Below, piece after piece: positions 1 through 10,340 of a stretch of DNA of 45,562 nucleotides. Numbering within the stretch: position 1 is the stretch's first letter; every line of letters begins with the position of its first letter. The translations under genes and the position numbers were made by a program. This DNA comes from Leptolyngbya sp. Heron Island J (GTDB taxonomy: Bacteria > Cyanobacteriota > Cyanobacteriia > Phormidesmidales > Phormidesmidaceae), in the NCBI RefSeq assembly GCF_000482245.1, contig NZ_AWNH01000108.1:1-45562 (forward strand), in the 5' to 3' direction. Under the pieces are notes generated by a model. The model was not told the origin of the DNA. It did no database searches and saw only the letters and a program-made list of their open reading frames with translations.

Positions 1-589
1 GGTGCGACGTGAAAGTTGCACTTATTGAGTGAGAGGTCGTCCTCTCTGGGGATGTTCTTCTCCCCATCGTCACGTAACGGAGTCACTGACTCTGCCTACG
101 TTGTTAGTAAGTAATGAACGCAATGGAATGCAAGGCACGAAAGCAAGACCACTGATAGCCTCCAACCGGTGGGAATGCAAGACGAAGACTGTTAAGGGTT
201 AACGCCAGTGAATCATCATACGTTTCGTTACAGTAGCCGAGTGAAAGAGGCTGAAACACTCTGACCAAAAGGTAAGTGGGTGAGCTATCAAAGTCGATCA
301 GTTGATAGTGAAGAATTCGCACTCCCACCGGAATATAGATGGAACCCGAAACAGTTGACTCTCATAGGTGCGGAACACGGTAAACCCGATGGGTTCTTTG
401 AGGGGATTGACCTATCAAAGTAAGCAAACCGTAAGGAATGCCGAGAGACCCAGCGGGTAAAGGAATCTGGAGAAAGCGAACGCTGTGGGTAATGCCGCAG
501 ATAGAGGTTCAAACGTTACCTTGACCTGAAAGGGTGCTGACTTCCAGGGGGTCTCAACTGATAAACCAACGTAAGGGAACCTAATCTTT

Positions 590-2317
590 GTGAAAGATAG
601 AGTCGGCAACGACATCGGAGCAAAGCCACCGTTAACGGACTGGTCTTCCTTAGATTGGAAGAGCATTAACAAACGTGTGCGGAACCTGAGACAGCGAATT
701 TATCAGGCGACCGAGAAACACCAGTGGAATCGGGTGAGAAGCTTGATGAAACTGATGCTGCGCAGCTACACAAATCTGTTGTGGTCAGTGCGACGAGTAA
801 GTGAACTCAACGCCGGACGAACCACCGCAGGCATTGATGGTCAAACGGTTTTAACGCCGGACCACCGGGTAAAACTGGTCCATCAGATGCACGTGTACAG
901 CCTAGGGCAGGTACGCCCGGCCAAACGGATCTATATCCCCAAAGCCAACGGCAAACAACGCCCGTTAGGCATTCCCTGTATTCGAGACCGTGTCGCGCAA
1001 GCGATGGTTAAGAATGCATTGGAACCGTCTTGGGAAGCACGCTTCGAGGCTAACAGCTACGGGTTTCGCCCCGGTCGCAGTTGCCAAGATGCGATAGACC
1101 AGACGTGGATTCGTCTGAACAAAGGTCACGACAGTTGGGTGTTAGATGCCGATATTCAAGGCGCATTCGACAACATCAGCCATGACTTTATTCTGCAAGC
1201 GATTGGGCAATGCCCAGGTCGAGAGCTGATAAAACAATGGTTGAAAGCAGGATACATGGAAGCGGACGTGTTTCATTCCACCCCAGCGGGAACGCCGCAA
1301 GGTGGCGTGATATCGCCACTCTTGGCCAACATTGCACTCGATGGCATGGATGCCCTGCTCAAGCAGTTCCATGATATCAAGCCCTATAGGGTGCCTGCCT
1401 CGGGCAAACGAGGGAAACGCAAGGTTAGTCGCTATGGCTTCATTCGCTACGCGGATGATTTTCTGGTGACGGCCCGCAGCAAAGAGGCCATTGACGCGGT
1501 GATTCCGATTCTCCAGGATTGGCTGGCGGTGCGCGGACTGCGATGGCATCCTCAGAAGACTCGCATTATCCATAAGGATGAAGGTTTCGACTTCTTAGGA
1601 TTTCACATTCAATCGCGACGGGGAAAGTGCCTGATTACACCTCAAGCAGACAAGGTGAACGCCAAACTGCATGAGGTCAGAGCTTGGCTCAAGGCCCATC
1701 TGCACACCCCGCCAGAATTCGTGATTCGATTTCTCAATCCTCGGTTACAAGGATGGGGACACTACTACCGACATGTCGTTAGCAAGCGAGTCTTCAATGC
1801 GATGGATGACCAGATTTGGAGAGCGATTTGGCGATGGTGTCTTAGACGGCATCCCAATAAATCCAAAACATGGGTGGCCAAGCGCTACTTCCAAACCCTA
1901 GGCCATCGGCACTGGGCATTCGCCGCGACGATTCAAACTTTGGCCGGTCATCAGAAGACGATTTCACTCTTTCGATTGGACTCGTTGACCATTCACCGGC
2001 ATATCAAAGTTAAAGGCTCCGCTTCCCCGGACAACCCCAACCTTCGCGACTATTGGCTGCAGCGGCAATTGCAGCATGGCAAGCGGTATTGGGCCAAAGG
2101 CTCCAAATATTATCAGCTGGCACAGCGGCAACAGTGGCGCTGCCCCCAGTGTGGTGAGGCGTTGGTCGCTCCAAGGGGAGGTATCCATGCTCATCATCTT
2201 CATCCAGTTAAACTGGGAGGACGGGATACGAATGCGAATCTTGAACTTTTACATGCTCACTGTCACAGGCAAGTGCATGGACAGGCAGCCGCTGCCTCTC
2301 GATTGCAGGAGGCTTGA
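590..2317 (+). CDS. ltrA: Group II intron-encoded reverse transcriptase/maturase with HNH endonuclease
   Basis: Multifunctional intron protein that helps the intron RNA fold and splice, and copies it into DNA targets. Visible in order: an N-terminal RT0-like region; reverse transcriptase blocks with [45 protein letters not shown] and the catalytic YADD (RYADDFLV); a maturase X domain around residues 370-450 ([11 protein letters not shown]); and a C-terminal zinc-type HNH nuclease (CPQCGEAL, then HAHHLHPV, ending HCHRQVHG). The 575 residues match the usual family length and no key motif is missing, so the element may still be mobile. Translation begins at GTG 590. An in-frame ATG with a good ribosome site was not seen nearby, so the exact start is less sure than the identity. 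Confidence 0.95.
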   Translation: MKDRVGNDIGAKPPLTDWSSLDWKSINKRVRNLRQRIYQATEKHQWNRVRSLMKLMLRSYTNLLWSVRRVSELNAGRTTAGIDGQTVLTPDHRVKLVHQMHVYSLGQVRPAKRIYIPKANGKQRPLGIPCIRDRVAQAMVKNALEPSWEARFEANSYGFRPGRSCQDAIDQTWIRLNKGHDSWVLDADIQGAFDNISHDFILQAIGQCPGRELIKQWLKAGYMEADVFHSTPAGTPQGGVISPLLANIALDGMDALLKQFHDIKPYRVPASGKRGKRKVSRYGFIRYADDFLVTARSKEAIDAVIPILQDWLAVRGLRWHPQKTRIIHKDEGFDFLGFHIQSRRGKCLITPQADKVNAKLHEVRAWLKAHLHTPPEFVIRFLNPRLQGWGHYYRHVVSKRVFNAMDDQIWRAIWRWCLRRHPNKSKTWVAKRYFQTLGHRHWAFAATIQTLAGHQKTISLFRLDSLTIHRHIKVKGSASPDNPNLRDYWLQRQLQHGKRYWAKGSKYYQLAQRQQWRCPQCGEALVAPRGGIHAHHLHPVKLGGRDTNANLELLHAHCHRQVHGQAAAASRLQEA

Positions 2318-2387
2318 GCCGGATGAGAGGAAACTATCATGTCCGGTTCTGAGGGGGGAGAGGGGCTGTGAGGCTCTTCTCTCCTAC
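2316..2387 (+). ncRNA. Group II intron domains V and VI
   Basis: Domain V is the catalytic hairpin: AGCCGGATGAGAGG pairs back with ATCATGTCCGGTTC around a GAAA-type tip, and the AGC triad lies at 2317-2319. Domain VI follows as a GGGAGAGGGGC / GCTCTTCTCTCC stem that normally carries the branch-point A near its 3' side. The maturase stop codon (2315-2317) overlaps the first bases of domain V, which is common in compact introns. Confidence 0.85.
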
Positions 2388-2388
2388 C

Positions 2389-2541
2389 CAACAACACTCG
2401 GAGCAGCAAGTTGTGATGGTGCTGACTTTAAAGGATGGTTCGTATCAAGAAGCTAGTTTTAGTGGTAGCGATCGCATCGTTTCCTCTACATTGCCAGATT
2501 TTGCCCTGACTGCTGAGCAGGTTTTTAACCCACCCGAATAA
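2389..2541 (+). pseudogene. 3' exon of an intron-interrupted gene, Uma2-like (DUF820) C-terminus
   Basis: Fifty codons run open from the intron's 3' end to the TAA at 2539-2541 in one frame. The peptide includes QVVMVLTLKDGSYQE, SDRIVSSTLPDFALT and AEQVFNPPE. The pattern of a short strand with DGxYxE, then GSDRIxS, xxPxxxLTAEQVF and a stop resembles the end of cyanobacterial Uma2-family (DUF820, restriction-endonuclease fold) proteins. The remainder of the gene would lie upstream of the intron, beyond the window edge. If the intron splices, this is an intact split gene; if not, it is a disrupted one. It also contains a HIP1 site. Family assignment rests only on this tail. Confidence 0.6.
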
Positions 2542-3123
2542 ATCACCAGCGACTTGATGCTTTGTAAGGACCGTCAAGAATGCCTGAATACTCTACCAAT
2601 CAAAAAAATATTAATATTTATTTCGAAATAATTAAAAGCATTAATTTCGACAACAAAGGCTTTCAAGCCTAATACATTTGCAAATTTTACAGTTAAGAAC
2701 TTGTGATTGTGCTGAGTAAATCTTGGGTGTCTTGGAACCTCCATAAAACTTAAATAAGTCAGTTCCTCAAAAGCTTGTCTCAAGCTTTTTTACTAAAGGG
2801 TAGTGTAGTTCTGTATTACGCACTGTTAAGGAGCCGCACCAAATGGTAACTGTCTTTTTATCCGAATCGGTTTATCTAGGCAATCCTTAATAAAAATACC
2901 TACAATAAGGGCGTAATAAGTCGATTGCCTACTGTCGAGTATTGTTTGGTTAATGTTACTCTTAGATAGCTCATCGGAGATTTCTCAAGACTGAGCTACT
3001 ATAGGCGATTACCTTCTTAGCTTCCTGATTCGAGCAGTAATCTATTCGAATGAAATATACGTTAAATGATTTACAAGGTGTTTTTATCTAAAGTTAATTT
3101 GCACAAACAATGAGGTTTGTATT
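2542..3123. other. Intergenic region, A+T-rich, with a 14-bp palindrome
   Basis: No convincing gene is seen here; the one small open frame on the minus strand (69 codons) has no ribosome site or family-like features. A perfect 14-bp palindrome, TTATTTCGAAATAA, lies at 2618-2631 and a short inverted repeat AGGCTT/AAGCCT at 2657-2670. The last part must hold the promoter of the downstream secreted protein gene, whose ribosome site GAGG sits just before its ATG. Confidence 0.5.
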
Positions 3124-3762
3124 ATGAACCTAAGATGGGCTAGATTACTTTTTTTTCGATCTCTTATTGTGTTTTCGGTAGTATCTGTAGTTCTAGAGAG
3201 TCCCTCTATGGCCGAAAATGAGATCTCCTCAACTAGTGTGGCAGATGACTCTAGCATTACTTTTTATTGTGGGACTTCCAGAGAAAGTCAATCAGCAACT
3301 CCAGCAACAATTATCGATAGCCCACTAGGTACTTATACTGTAGTTCAGTGGACTAAGGAGTTTTATCCTGAGACGAATGAAACTCCAATTGAGCGCTGTT
3401 TAAGCGTATCTTCAGTTTTTCAAAATTACTACAAACAAGATTTGCTTAGTGATATTTCGAGTGAAGAGTTTCGTGATACTACAGCAATTTGTACATCTGA
3501 CTCATCAAGAGCTTCCTGTGCAAGAGTAATATTTTTGCTCGACGAAGGAGAAAATGGACAGGAAATTGCCGAAGCGTTGCAAGGTGCCCTCAGAATCTTA
3601 TTTTCGTCAGACACATCTGTATCGCCTGATAGAGAGCTTATTGCCTGGTATTTAGAACGGGTAAATGGGATAGGTCCTAACAGCACCAGAAGACGTTTCC
3701 CGATCTATAGAGAAGCACCTGAAGGAATTCCTCAGCGCAGATTATCTGGCGGTACTCGCTAA
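3124..3762 (+). CDS. Secreted COP23-domain protein
   Basis: The protein has 212 residues. It opens with a classical signal peptide (basic NLRWAR, a hydrophobic stretch around residues 8-24, likely cleavage after SMA near residue 30), so it should be exported to the periplasm or thylakoid lumen/outer surface. The mature part matches the COP23 (circadian oscillating protein) domain of cyanobacteria: FYCGTS near its start, PATIIDSPLGTYTVVQW, TPIERCLSVSSVFQNYY, then AICTSD and SCARVIFLL, with conserved cysteines that could form disulphides. The C-terminal 35 residues are basic and low-complexity. The molecular role of COP23 proteins is unknown. The gene is single, has a GAGG ribosome site, and converges on the AAA/WD40 operon with only about 25 bases between the stops. 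Identification is confident at domain level only. Confidence 0.8.
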   Translation: MNLRWARLLFFRSLIVFSVVSVVLESPSMAENEISSTSVADDSSITFYCGTSRESQSATPATIIDSPLGTYTVVQWTKEFYPETNETPIERCLSVSSVFQNYYKQDLLSDISSEEFRDTTAICTSDSSRASCARVIFLLDEGENGQEIAEALQGALRILFSSDTSVSPDRELIAWYLERVNGIGPNSTRRRFPIYREAPEGIPQRRLSGGTR

Positions 3763-3787
3763 AGAAACAAAATAAGAAAACAAACAA

Positions 3788-6709
3788 CTATGAGCAAATA
3801 TCTAAAATCTTAGGATACTGATTTGCATAGCCTGATAACCAATCACAACTACGCTCCAATAAGCCACTTAAACCTTCTAAAGGATAACTGTTTAGAGTTC
3901 CATTTCTTTCCAAGAACAGTAGCTTATTGTTTTGAGAAAAGGTAATATCAACAATACTATCATTTGGATTGAGCTCAGCTACTTGCATGCCTGCAAAGCT
4001 CCAAACTTTTATACTTCCATCGAATCCAAGTGTTGCAACCATCTGTTCATCAGGATTCAAAGCAACCTTTCTAACTCTATCTTGATAGCTATTAAAACGC
4101 AATATCCCTTGTTGCAGCTCTTGAAGATTCCAAATAAAAATTACCCCTTCCAAATCAGTAGCAGCAAGGTAATTACCTCTAGGACTGACAACAATATCTC
4201 TTATAAAACTTTCTCCTTTGCTTCTTAACGTATATTCTTGATTAGTAGGTAGCTCTAAAAGCCTGATTTCACCGTTGCCATAAGCTATTGCGACTGTTTG
4301 AGTGCTTGGCACAACACTGATGTCTACAACCAAGCCTTTATCTTCAGAAGCTATATGTTCTCCTTGAAGTTCACCTGCTTTATCCCAAATTTCAATTATT
4401 CCATTGAAATCTCCCGTAATCAAATAGTTGTCGTTCCAAAAACTAATGCTAGAAAGAGGACTATATGTTCTGAATGGGCGAAATTCTTGATCACGTTCTC
4501 CTAAAAAGGTGATACTGCCATTGGGCTCTGCCAATGCAATGTATGATGCATCGGCATTAAACGTTGTCGCGCTATTCAAGGGGATTCTCTGTCCCATCTT
4601 TTTTTCGACCCTTCCTTGCGATTGAAGTTCATTTAAAATGATTTGCAGTGCTAAGATTGGGCTAGTTGTGGGATATTCCGAAAATGTAAGCTTATCTATA
4701 AGCTTTTCTAACTCTTTTCCAGCAATAACAGCTGAGATTAGTATCTGAATATTTTTCTCGTTTTCACTTTCTCGAGTAAATGCAGAGGTTTCCAAAAGTT
4801 GTTCTGCAACTGCTCCACCGATTCGAAATTGATTTATAATGGCAACTCCTGTCTGTTCAAGTTGAATGCCTTTCTGAGCAAAATCAGCTGTTCTTTTAGC
4901 ATCTTCCAATTTCCTCGTGACATCATCAAGAAGCAAAATTCGTTTGTCTAATTCTTGTTCTATATTTTCTTGCGATTGTGCTAATTGGGTAATATTTTTC
5001 TCTGCGAGATCGGCACGTTGAAGAGCTTCGCTAGCCTGAGATTCTGCTTCGTTTAATTTTCGTGAAGATATTTCTAATTGTTCACTTACCTTTTTTACTT
5101 CTTTACTAGCTTTTTCTTCTTCTTGTTTTGCAGAAGATAACTCTCTATTGATTTCTCTATTGGCATTATTGATTTTTTTGTTTTCGGCAAGGAGAACCTT
5201 ATTTTCCTTTTGAAGGCTGTTCCTCTTATTCAAAAGTTTGCCCATGTCTCTTTCGAGTGCTTCTTTGTCAGTCTCAGCTATTTTTGCTAAATTAATGTTC
5301 CATATTGCAATTCCTCCGGCTGCTAACGCCAAAGCCACCATGACACCTAAAATGACTTTGCCACGTCTAATGAGCCAACGTGCTTTAAGGTTGGCTGCCT
5401 CCAGAATTTGAGCTCGTTCTCGAACTGCTTGTTTGTCAACTTCCTGGCTTGCTGATAAAAACTGGTAATCGACCTCTCCTAGACTTTTTTCCTCAGCCCA
5501 AGCTTGTGCATCTTCAAGCGATTTACCCCTCAACAGCTTTGACTCATCCTGCCCTTCTGAAGCCATCCATGCATTCAACGATTCTGCATAAGGTCTCAAC
5601 TCGGCTAATGCTCTATCTAACCAAGTTAGATTGAATACCTCTGCATAGATCCGGTTGTAAACTCGCAAATAACCCGCCTGCTTAACTACCAATCCTGTTA
5701 ACCGCAGTTCTAACTGCTCAGAACTGTCATCAGCTATCACTTCACCCTGTCGTAAAATCTGTTGATAGAGTCCAAGCAATCGTCCCGTCCGTTTATCTCC
5801 ACTGCGCAATAGCCGATCTCGAATTGTCTTCAAATGTTCTGGAATATCCTGAGCTTCCCAATTTTCAATTATTTGTTCCCGGATCAAGCCTTCTAACCAT
5901 TTTGTCTCCTGCTCTCCCGTTGACGGGAACTCTGTTTGAGAAACCAGTTTGCAGACTTTCTGTGTTAGGAATGGTTGTCCTCCAGTCCACTCCAGCACAA
6001 TCTGCATCAGATTTTCAGAATGATTTCCCTTTGAGGTCAGTCCTTGTGTTAACGGTGTGGACTCTTCTAATCGAAAGCCTGATAGCTCAATTGGAAGACC
6101 AATATTAAAGGGCGTTCGTTGTTTATCTTGAATCAGGTCTGATGGTGTACATACTCCCAAAAGTACAAATGTCAATCTTCGATGCGCTGAATTGTCTGCT
6201 CGCTGGTTATAGCACTCTCGAATAAATGCAAAAAAATCGTCGGTGTCGAATGGCAAATTTAGAACACTATCAATCTCATCAATAAAGATCACGATGTTTT
6301 GGGGAATTAACTCCAGCAAAACATCTTCAATGAAGTGGCTGAATCGTTGGATGTAAGACAGTAGATGGTTTTCTTCCCACCAGGCCTCAAGATTGAACTG
6401 ATTACGCAACCGCATTGGACGAACAATGCGGTTAATCATCCCCACATACCATTGCTCTTCTGTGATTGACGTACCAATGGCCGTGATATCGATGGCAGCG
6501 CAAGCTATTTCCTCTGCTTGCAGGCGTTTCATAATTTGAACTCGCAAGCTAGATTTGCCCATTTGCCGGGAGTTGAGCACATAACAAAACTCGCCCCTTT
6601 TGACAGCAGCATAGAGGTCGTCATCTGCCTGCCGTTTCACATAGGTTGGCGAATCAACAGGGAGGCTACCTCCTACTTGGTAATCAATAGGGTAATTTGG
6701 TGTGCTCAT
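3788..6709 (-). CDS. Membrane-anchored AAA-like ATPase with coiled coil and WD40 propeller
   Basis: A 973-residue signalling or conflict-system protein. Residues 1-340 form an AAA-like (AAA_35 type) P-loop module: NSRQMGKSS is the Walker A and [12 protein letters not shown] the Walker B. One membrane helix follows around residues 445-470 ([16 protein letters not shown]), then a long Lys/Glu/Gln-rich coiled coil to about residue 620. The C-terminal third has WD40-type blades ([22 protein letters not shown]) and ends with the [10 protein letters not shown] tail common after cyanobacterial WD40 arrays. The start is fixed by GGAGGTG nine bases upstream of ATG 6709, and only three bases separate it from the stop of the CHAT-AAA gene, so the two are co-translated. 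Family knowledge suggests a STAND-like sensor: propeller and coil sense, ATPase transmits. The trigger is unknown. Confidence 0.82.
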   Translation of the reverse strand: MSTPNYPIDYQVGGSLPVDSPTYVKRQADDDLYAAVKRGEFCYVLNSRQMGKSSLRVQIMKRLQAEEIACAAIDITAIGTSITEEQWYVGMINRIVRPMRLRNQFNLEAWWEENHLLSYIQRFSHFIEDVLLELIPQNIVIFIDEIDSVLNLPFDTDDFFAFIRECYNQRADNSAHRRLTFVLLGVCTPSDLIQDKQRTPFNIGLPIELSGFRLEESTPLTQGLTSKGNHSENLMQIVLEWTGGQPFLTQKVCKLVSQTEFPSTGEQETKWLEGLIREQIIENWEAQDIPEHLKTIRDRLLRSGDKRTGRLLGLYQQILRQGEVIADDSSEQLELRLTGLVVKQAGYLRVYNRIYAEVFNLTWLDRALAELRPYAESLNAWMASEGQDESKLLRGKSLEDAQAWAEEKSLGEVDYQFLSASQEVDKQAVRERAQILEAANLKARWLIRRGKVILGVMVALALAAGGIAIWNINLAKIAETDKEALERDMGKLLNKRNSLQKENKVLLAENKKINNANREINRELSSAKQEEEKASKEVKKVSEQLEISSRKLNEAESQASEALQRADLAEKNITQLAQSQENIEQELDKRILLLDDVTRKLEDAKRTADFAQKGIQLEQTGVAIINQFRIGGAVAEQLLETSAFTRESENEKNIQILISAVIAGKELEKLIDKLTFSEYPTTSPILALQIILNELQSQGRVEKKMGQRIPLNSATTFNADASYIALAEPNGSITFLGERDQEFRPFRTYSPLSSISFWNDNYLITGDFNGIIEIWDKAGELQGEHIASEDKGLVVDISVVPSTQTVAIAYGNGEIRLLELPTNQEYTLRSKGESFIRDIVVSPRGNYLAATDLEGVIFIWNLQELQQGILRFNSYQDRVRKVALNPDEQMVATLGFDGSIKVWSFAGMQVAELNPNDSIVDITFSQNNKLLFLERNGTLNSYPLEGLSGLLERSCDWLSGYANQYPKILDICS

Positions 6710-6712
6710 GAC

Positions 6713-8431
6713 TTATGACACCTCCAGTCGGTCCTTGAAGTATCTGCAATAGAGATCACATAAGGGTATTACATTATTGCCTTGAAAACGCACTAACCCC
6801 ATACTTGAGAGCTTAAAAGCGTCTGTTGCACTAATCGAAACAGGCTTGTCTTGAGTCACAATCACTTCTTTAAAGGCCTGTAACAACGCTTCATTTTCCC
6901 CTAGATTATGTAAATGACGTCGCAGATGCTCACTGTAGGCCCATTCTTCGGTTGGGCCAATCTCTATTAGCTTTGCCATTGTCATATCCTTTCTGGCAAT
7001 GTGATATAAAGCCACTCTGACTAAATAGGGATGGCCACCCATTAACTCCATCAGTTGATCAACTTCCGCATCAGACCATTCCAAGCCATGACGTTGAATC
7101 AGATCCGCCACTTGTGTATGAGTTAGGGGGGGCAAATCAATCGGGATTCCCACATTAAAAGGTGACTGGTTACTATTCAGGGGGATATAGACTTCTTTAG
7201 AGTGAGTGATGACAATACGAAGATTCTGCCAAATCGGATTGATTTTAGATTCTTCGTGCCAGGCTCGTAGCAATCCAAAAAAATCACTAGCTATCTCACG
7301 ATGTAAAAACAACTCATCTACTTCGTCCAAACAGAGAACTAACGGCGATGAGATGGCTTCAAGGAGATAGTATTCAAAATAATCAGTGCATTTGTCATTA
7401 CCACCCATTGGACTTTGCCAATATTCATCTAACTTATTGGGCAGGTTCAACTTGCGAGTAATGCGGGCACAAAACCAGTACAGAAAACTATCCAGGCTAG
7501 ACAATACTTTGCCACCAGAGGCTTGTAGGTTCAGGAGTACTACTCGGCAGCCTTGCTCTACAGTATGATTCAGAATCCTCAGCATCAATGAAGACTTGCC
7601 CATCTGCCGAGGAGCTTTAATGCGAATCAGTGCCCCGCGCTTGATAATCGTTTCATAGCATCGTTCTTCGATTGGTGGCCGCTCAATATAAAATGCAGAG
7701 TCTAGTGGTACCTGCCCTTCTGGTTCATCAAGGGCAATAACCGGCGAGGACACATTAGGAGTGGTTAGTTTTTCAATCGATTCTGAAACGCTAATATTAC
7801 TAAGATGCTCTTTTGGGGCTGGGGAAGCATTACTTGGAGGGCGACTTTCGACTAAGTCTGATTTGCATTTCAGTACAGGTGTCAGATCTTCTGGGATACC
7901 TGCCATTAGGATGCTGACACGAGCCAGCTTAAAGGCTCGCTCAATTGAGCAACCCGAACCCAAAGCGTCATAAAAACCGATGGCGAATTCTAAGGCAGCT
8001 TTATCGCCAATAGCCTTGTTCATACCAATCACATAGGGCACATGCTCAGCAATAGCAGTTGCCTGTACCTCTGAATAACATGCATTCAAAAGCACGCAGT
8101 CTACCGCACCTGCATACAGTTCAAATAAACTGGCTAAAGCTTCAGTAGACACTAACTTGGTTTGGCCAGTCGCATCTTCCATCACCAAACCATCTTCTCC
8201 AGTTCCATGGCCAGAGAAATGCACAATATTAGGCTCAAAGTCTAGCAGTGCCCGCTGCATATCCCGAGGACGAACTGCCCATTTTTGTTCTAAATTAAAA
8301 CAGTCTCGGTTTTTAGCAATCCGTAACGCCTCATCAATTTCCCGAACTTCTTCATCCAAACGTAATTGCGTCGTCGCCTTTGGATTAGCTGCCAAAATTA
8401 GGATTCTCTTGACCGCATTACCATTGTCCAT
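6713..8431 (-). CDS. CHAT-family caspase-like protease fused to an AAA-like ATPase
   Basis: A 572-residue protein. Residues 1-200 are a CHAT (caspase HetF-associated with TPRs) domain: ILILAANP at the start, the catalytic histidine in VHFSGHG and the catalytic cysteine in LLNACYSE, so it looks active. A linker of roughly 70 residues leads into an AAA-like module with Walker [11 protein letters not shown] and Walker B LVLCLDEVDELF, then a C-terminal helical (winged-helix-like) segment. Its P-loop module is related to that of the next gene, which follows after three bases, and the two probably act together, with the partner relaying a signal to this protease. CHAT proteases in related bacterial systems cleave effectors after sensing infection; that role here is inferred. 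ATG 8431 has no strong ribosome site. Confidence 0.85.
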   Translation of the reverse strand: MDNGNAVKRILILAANPKATTQLRLDEEVREIDEALRIAKNRDCFNLEQKWAVRPRDMQRALLDFEPNIVHFSGHGTGEDGLVMEDATGQTKLVSTEALASLFELYAGAVDCVLLNACYSEVQATAIAEHVPYVIGMNKAIGDKAALEFAIGFYDALGSGCSIERAFKLARVSILMAGIPEDLTPVLKCKSDLVESRPPSNASPAPKEHLSNISVSESIEKLTTPNVSSPVIALDEPEGQVPLDSAFYIERPPIEERCYETIIKRGALIRIKAPRQMGKSSLMLRILNHTVEQGCRVVLLNLQASGGKVLSSLDSFLYWFCARITRKLNLPNKLDEYWQSPMGGNDKCTDYFEYYLLEAISSPLVLCLDEVDELFLHREIASDFFGLLRAWHEESKINPIWQNLRIVITHSKEVYIPLNSNQSPFNVGIPIDLPPLTHTQVADLIQRHGLEWSDAEVDQLMELMGGHPYLVRVALYHIARKDMTMAKLIEIGPTEEWAYSEHLRRHLHNLGENEALLQAFKEVIVTQDKPVSISATDAFKLSSMGLVRFQGNNVIPLCDLYCRYFKDRLEVS

Positions 8432-8498
8432 GCCGAGTCCAGGGATTGCTTTTTCAAATTATATGGCTTGTATAGGGATGAAACCGCATTCTTAAGCT

Positions 8499-8513
8499 CA
8501 CTATTCGATAGTG
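8499..8513. promoter_or_regulatory. Palindrome upstream of the CHAT-AAA operon, candidate operator
   Basis: CACTAT-TCG-ATAGTG is a perfect inverted repeat with 6-base arms and a 3-base centre, placed 68 bases upstream of the CHAT-AAA start codon. The position suits a repressor or activator site for this leftward operon. No regulator gene is adjacent, and a chance palindrome of this size is possible. Confidence 0.35.
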
Positions 8514-8635
8514 CGATGTGAAACTTCGAGGCGCTCAAAATTTTAGGAATTTAGGCAATTTGGGTTTATGCCCTCTAGTGCATAGTACGAAACCTAGGAT
8601 TTATCTATAAGGTACTGGTAGCAATTCATTTCCTG

Positions 8636-10267
8636 TCAATTGTCATTGTCCAGTTCTGACAAGCTGATCAAGGTACTCTTACCCTCTCTGGACAGTTCTA
8701 CTTTTCCCTGGTTTTCAAGCTGCTTCAGTAGTTCCCCGACTTCCTCTGCATTAAATCGTTGAGCTAGCGCATTACGTTGAAGCTCCCGCTGTGTGGCTTG
8801 TCCACCTTGCCCAAGCAGGTAATTGACAATCGTTGACAATGGATCGTCAGCCTTTTCAGAGGCTCCCTTTTGATGTACAGCTGCCAATCCCCAGGGCCTT
8901 GCAGGTTCTACCGAATCGACATATTTGTCAGAGAACCGATCGATCAGCGTCTGGTTTACATGTAATGCTTGCAACCGCTCTGTTTCCGTCGTTGCTAGAA
9001 AGCAATCCCCTTTTCCCAGTAGGTTTACGGCTGATCCGTCGTCATTGCCAAAAATCATGCGACTGTCTGCGTCCGTTTTGGTACGCAATGCGATCCGTCC
9101 TGGGAGGTTGGAGCGGATCAACGGTGTGAGGACTGACGCTTCAGGTCTTTGGGTGGCCACGATGAGGTGGATGCCGGTGGAGCGGGCTTTCTGGGCAATC
9201 CGTACCATGGCTGTTTCTAACCGCTTGCTGGTAGGTAGTTCCGATTCCTCCTTCAAGGTCTTGGCAGGTAGTACGCACATGCAATCGGCCAGCTCATCAA
9301 ATACGGCTAGCAAACGTGGCATGGGTTTAACCAAATGCTTCTGGTTGTACACGTCGATATCTTTGCAGCGGGCAGCGGCCAGCACCCGATCGCGATGGTC
9401 CATTACCTGACATAGGTGCTCCAGGGCATAGACTGCCTCGGTGGCTTCTGACACTACTGGTCCATAGAGCCAGGGAATATTCTGAAAGTCAGGAAACTCA
9501 GAGCGTTTGATGCTGATCAGTAGTACCTTGGCCAGATCCGGGGAATAGCGCCAGAACAGACTGTAGAGCATGGCGCGAATGACGCCGGATTTGCCGCCGC
9601 CTGTAGTGCCGCCCACGAGCAAATGGCAACTGTTGGCATCGGAAATATCCACTTCTCTTAGGGTGCCATCTAAACCTACGCCTAAGGCTAGGGTGATTTT
9701 TGAGGGGGGTGACGATCGCAACTCTGACTGTACATAATCCTCAAATAGGACAAACTGCCGATCCGGACGCGGTACGTCCAGGGCCACACAGCCTGATTGG
9801 GCGGAAATGATCGGCACGGTGTCTAACCCCAGATGGACTTTCAGGTCAGTGGCCAGAGCAGAGATGGCCGATACCTTCACCCCCAAGCGTGGCTTGAGTT
9901 GGTGTCGGGTGAAGGTTGGCCCTGGTACTTCTCCCAAATAATCCACCTGCACTCGAAAGGCTTTGAGCACTGAGACGATTTGACCACCCATGCCCTTGGG
10001 TAATGGTTCTGCTTGGGAAGCTTCAGGGTCCGTTCCTTGATTGGGTTCATAGGCAGGTAGGTTGAACGCCTCTTCCGCCATCAAGACATTCCAGCCGGTT
10101 TCAAATTCTTGGCGATTGCTGACTACTCCCAATGCCATCGCTACCTGAATAAGGTCGCGCCAGATTTGCTGCCCGGAGACGCCCTGAAATTCTTGGGGAT
10201 ATTCTTGGGTGTATTGGTTTGCGATCGCACAAAACTGCTTGAATCGTTGGAACTGTGCGGGGGACAT
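8636..10267 (-). CDS. FtsK/SpoIIIE-type DNA translocase
   Basis: A 543-residue hexameric-motor type ATPase that pumps double-stranded DNA. Walker A is GGTTGGGKSG near residues 218-228, Walker B is LLAVFDELAD near 317-327, followed by the FtsK-typical run STGIHLIVATQRPE, LIRSNLPGRIALR, DSRMIFG and LLGKGDCFL. The last 70 residues (DPLSTIVNYLLGQGG onward) look like a winged helix, the place where FtsK has its DNA-reading gamma domain. There is no N-terminal membrane domain, so it is much shorter than chromosomal FtsK, and the upstream membrane proteins may anchor it. ATG 10267 is chosen because AGAGGAAG precedes it; an in-frame TTG at 10291 is less likely. It is last in the ParM operon. Roles could be plasmid segregation or DNA transfer; no separate TraD/VirD4 coupling protein is visible in the window. 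Confidence 0.88.
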   Translation of the reverse strand: MSPAQFQRFKQFCAIANQYTQEYPQEFQGVSGQQIWRDLIQVAMALGVVSNRQEFETGWNVLMAEEAFNLPAYEPNQGTDPEASQAEPLPKGMGGQIVSVLKAFRVQVDYLGEVPGPTFTRHQLKPRLGVKVSAISALATDLKVHLGLDTVPIISAQSGCVALDVPRPDRQFVLFEDYVQSELRSSPPSKITLALGVGLDGTLREVDISDANSCHLLVGGTTGGGKSGVIRAMLYSLFWRYSPDLAKVLLISIKRSEFPDFQNIPWLYGPVVSEATEAVYALEHLCQVMDHRDRVLAAARCKDIDVYNQKHLVKPMPRLLAVFDELADCMCVLPAKTLKEESELPTSKRLETAMVRIAQKARSTGIHLIVATQRPEASVLTPLIRSNLPGRIALRTKTDADSRMIFGNDDGSAVNLLGKGDCFLATTETERLQALHVNQTLIDRFSDKYVDSVEPARPWGLAAVHQKGASEKADDPLSTIVNYLLGQGGQATQRELQRNALAQRFNAEEVGELLKQLENQGKVELSREGKSTLISLSELDNDN

Positions 10268-10340
10268 GATGACTTCCTCTAAACATGGCAAAGGGCGACT
10301 ACCCGGAAGCAGTCGCCTGATAATGGGTGTGTGGGCTGAC

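Larger units (their letters stand above)
2..2387 (+). mobile_element. Group II intron, apparently full length, with internal maturase gene
   Basis: Self-splicing retroelement RNA. The 5' end fits the GUGYG consensus (GTGCG from base 2). About 590 bases of structured leader precede the maturase gene, and a recognisable domain V (2316-2350) and domain VI (2351-2387) follow it. The 3' end is placed at the TAC at 2385-2387, uncertain by a few bases. The coding sequence downstream resumes immediately as the end of another gene, so the intron sits inside a protein gene, and splicing would be needed to make that protein. The 5' exon lies outside the window. Several open frames on the opposite strand across the leader are explained by RNA structure and are not called as genes. 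Confidence 0.9.

Noticed and set aside
1142-1573. 143-codon minus-strand open frame inside the maturase gene
   Set aside because: Shadow of a strongly supported gene on the other strand.
2574-2783. 69-codon open frame on the minus strand in the A+T-rich spacer
   Set aside because: No ribosome site, no family-like pattern, and composition matches non-coding DNA.
3788-6709. Serine/threonine kinase as the N-terminal domain of the WD40 protein
   Set aside because: WD40 proteins of cyanobacteria often carry a kinase, but the motifs here are P-loop (MGKSS) and Walker B, not kinase subdomains.
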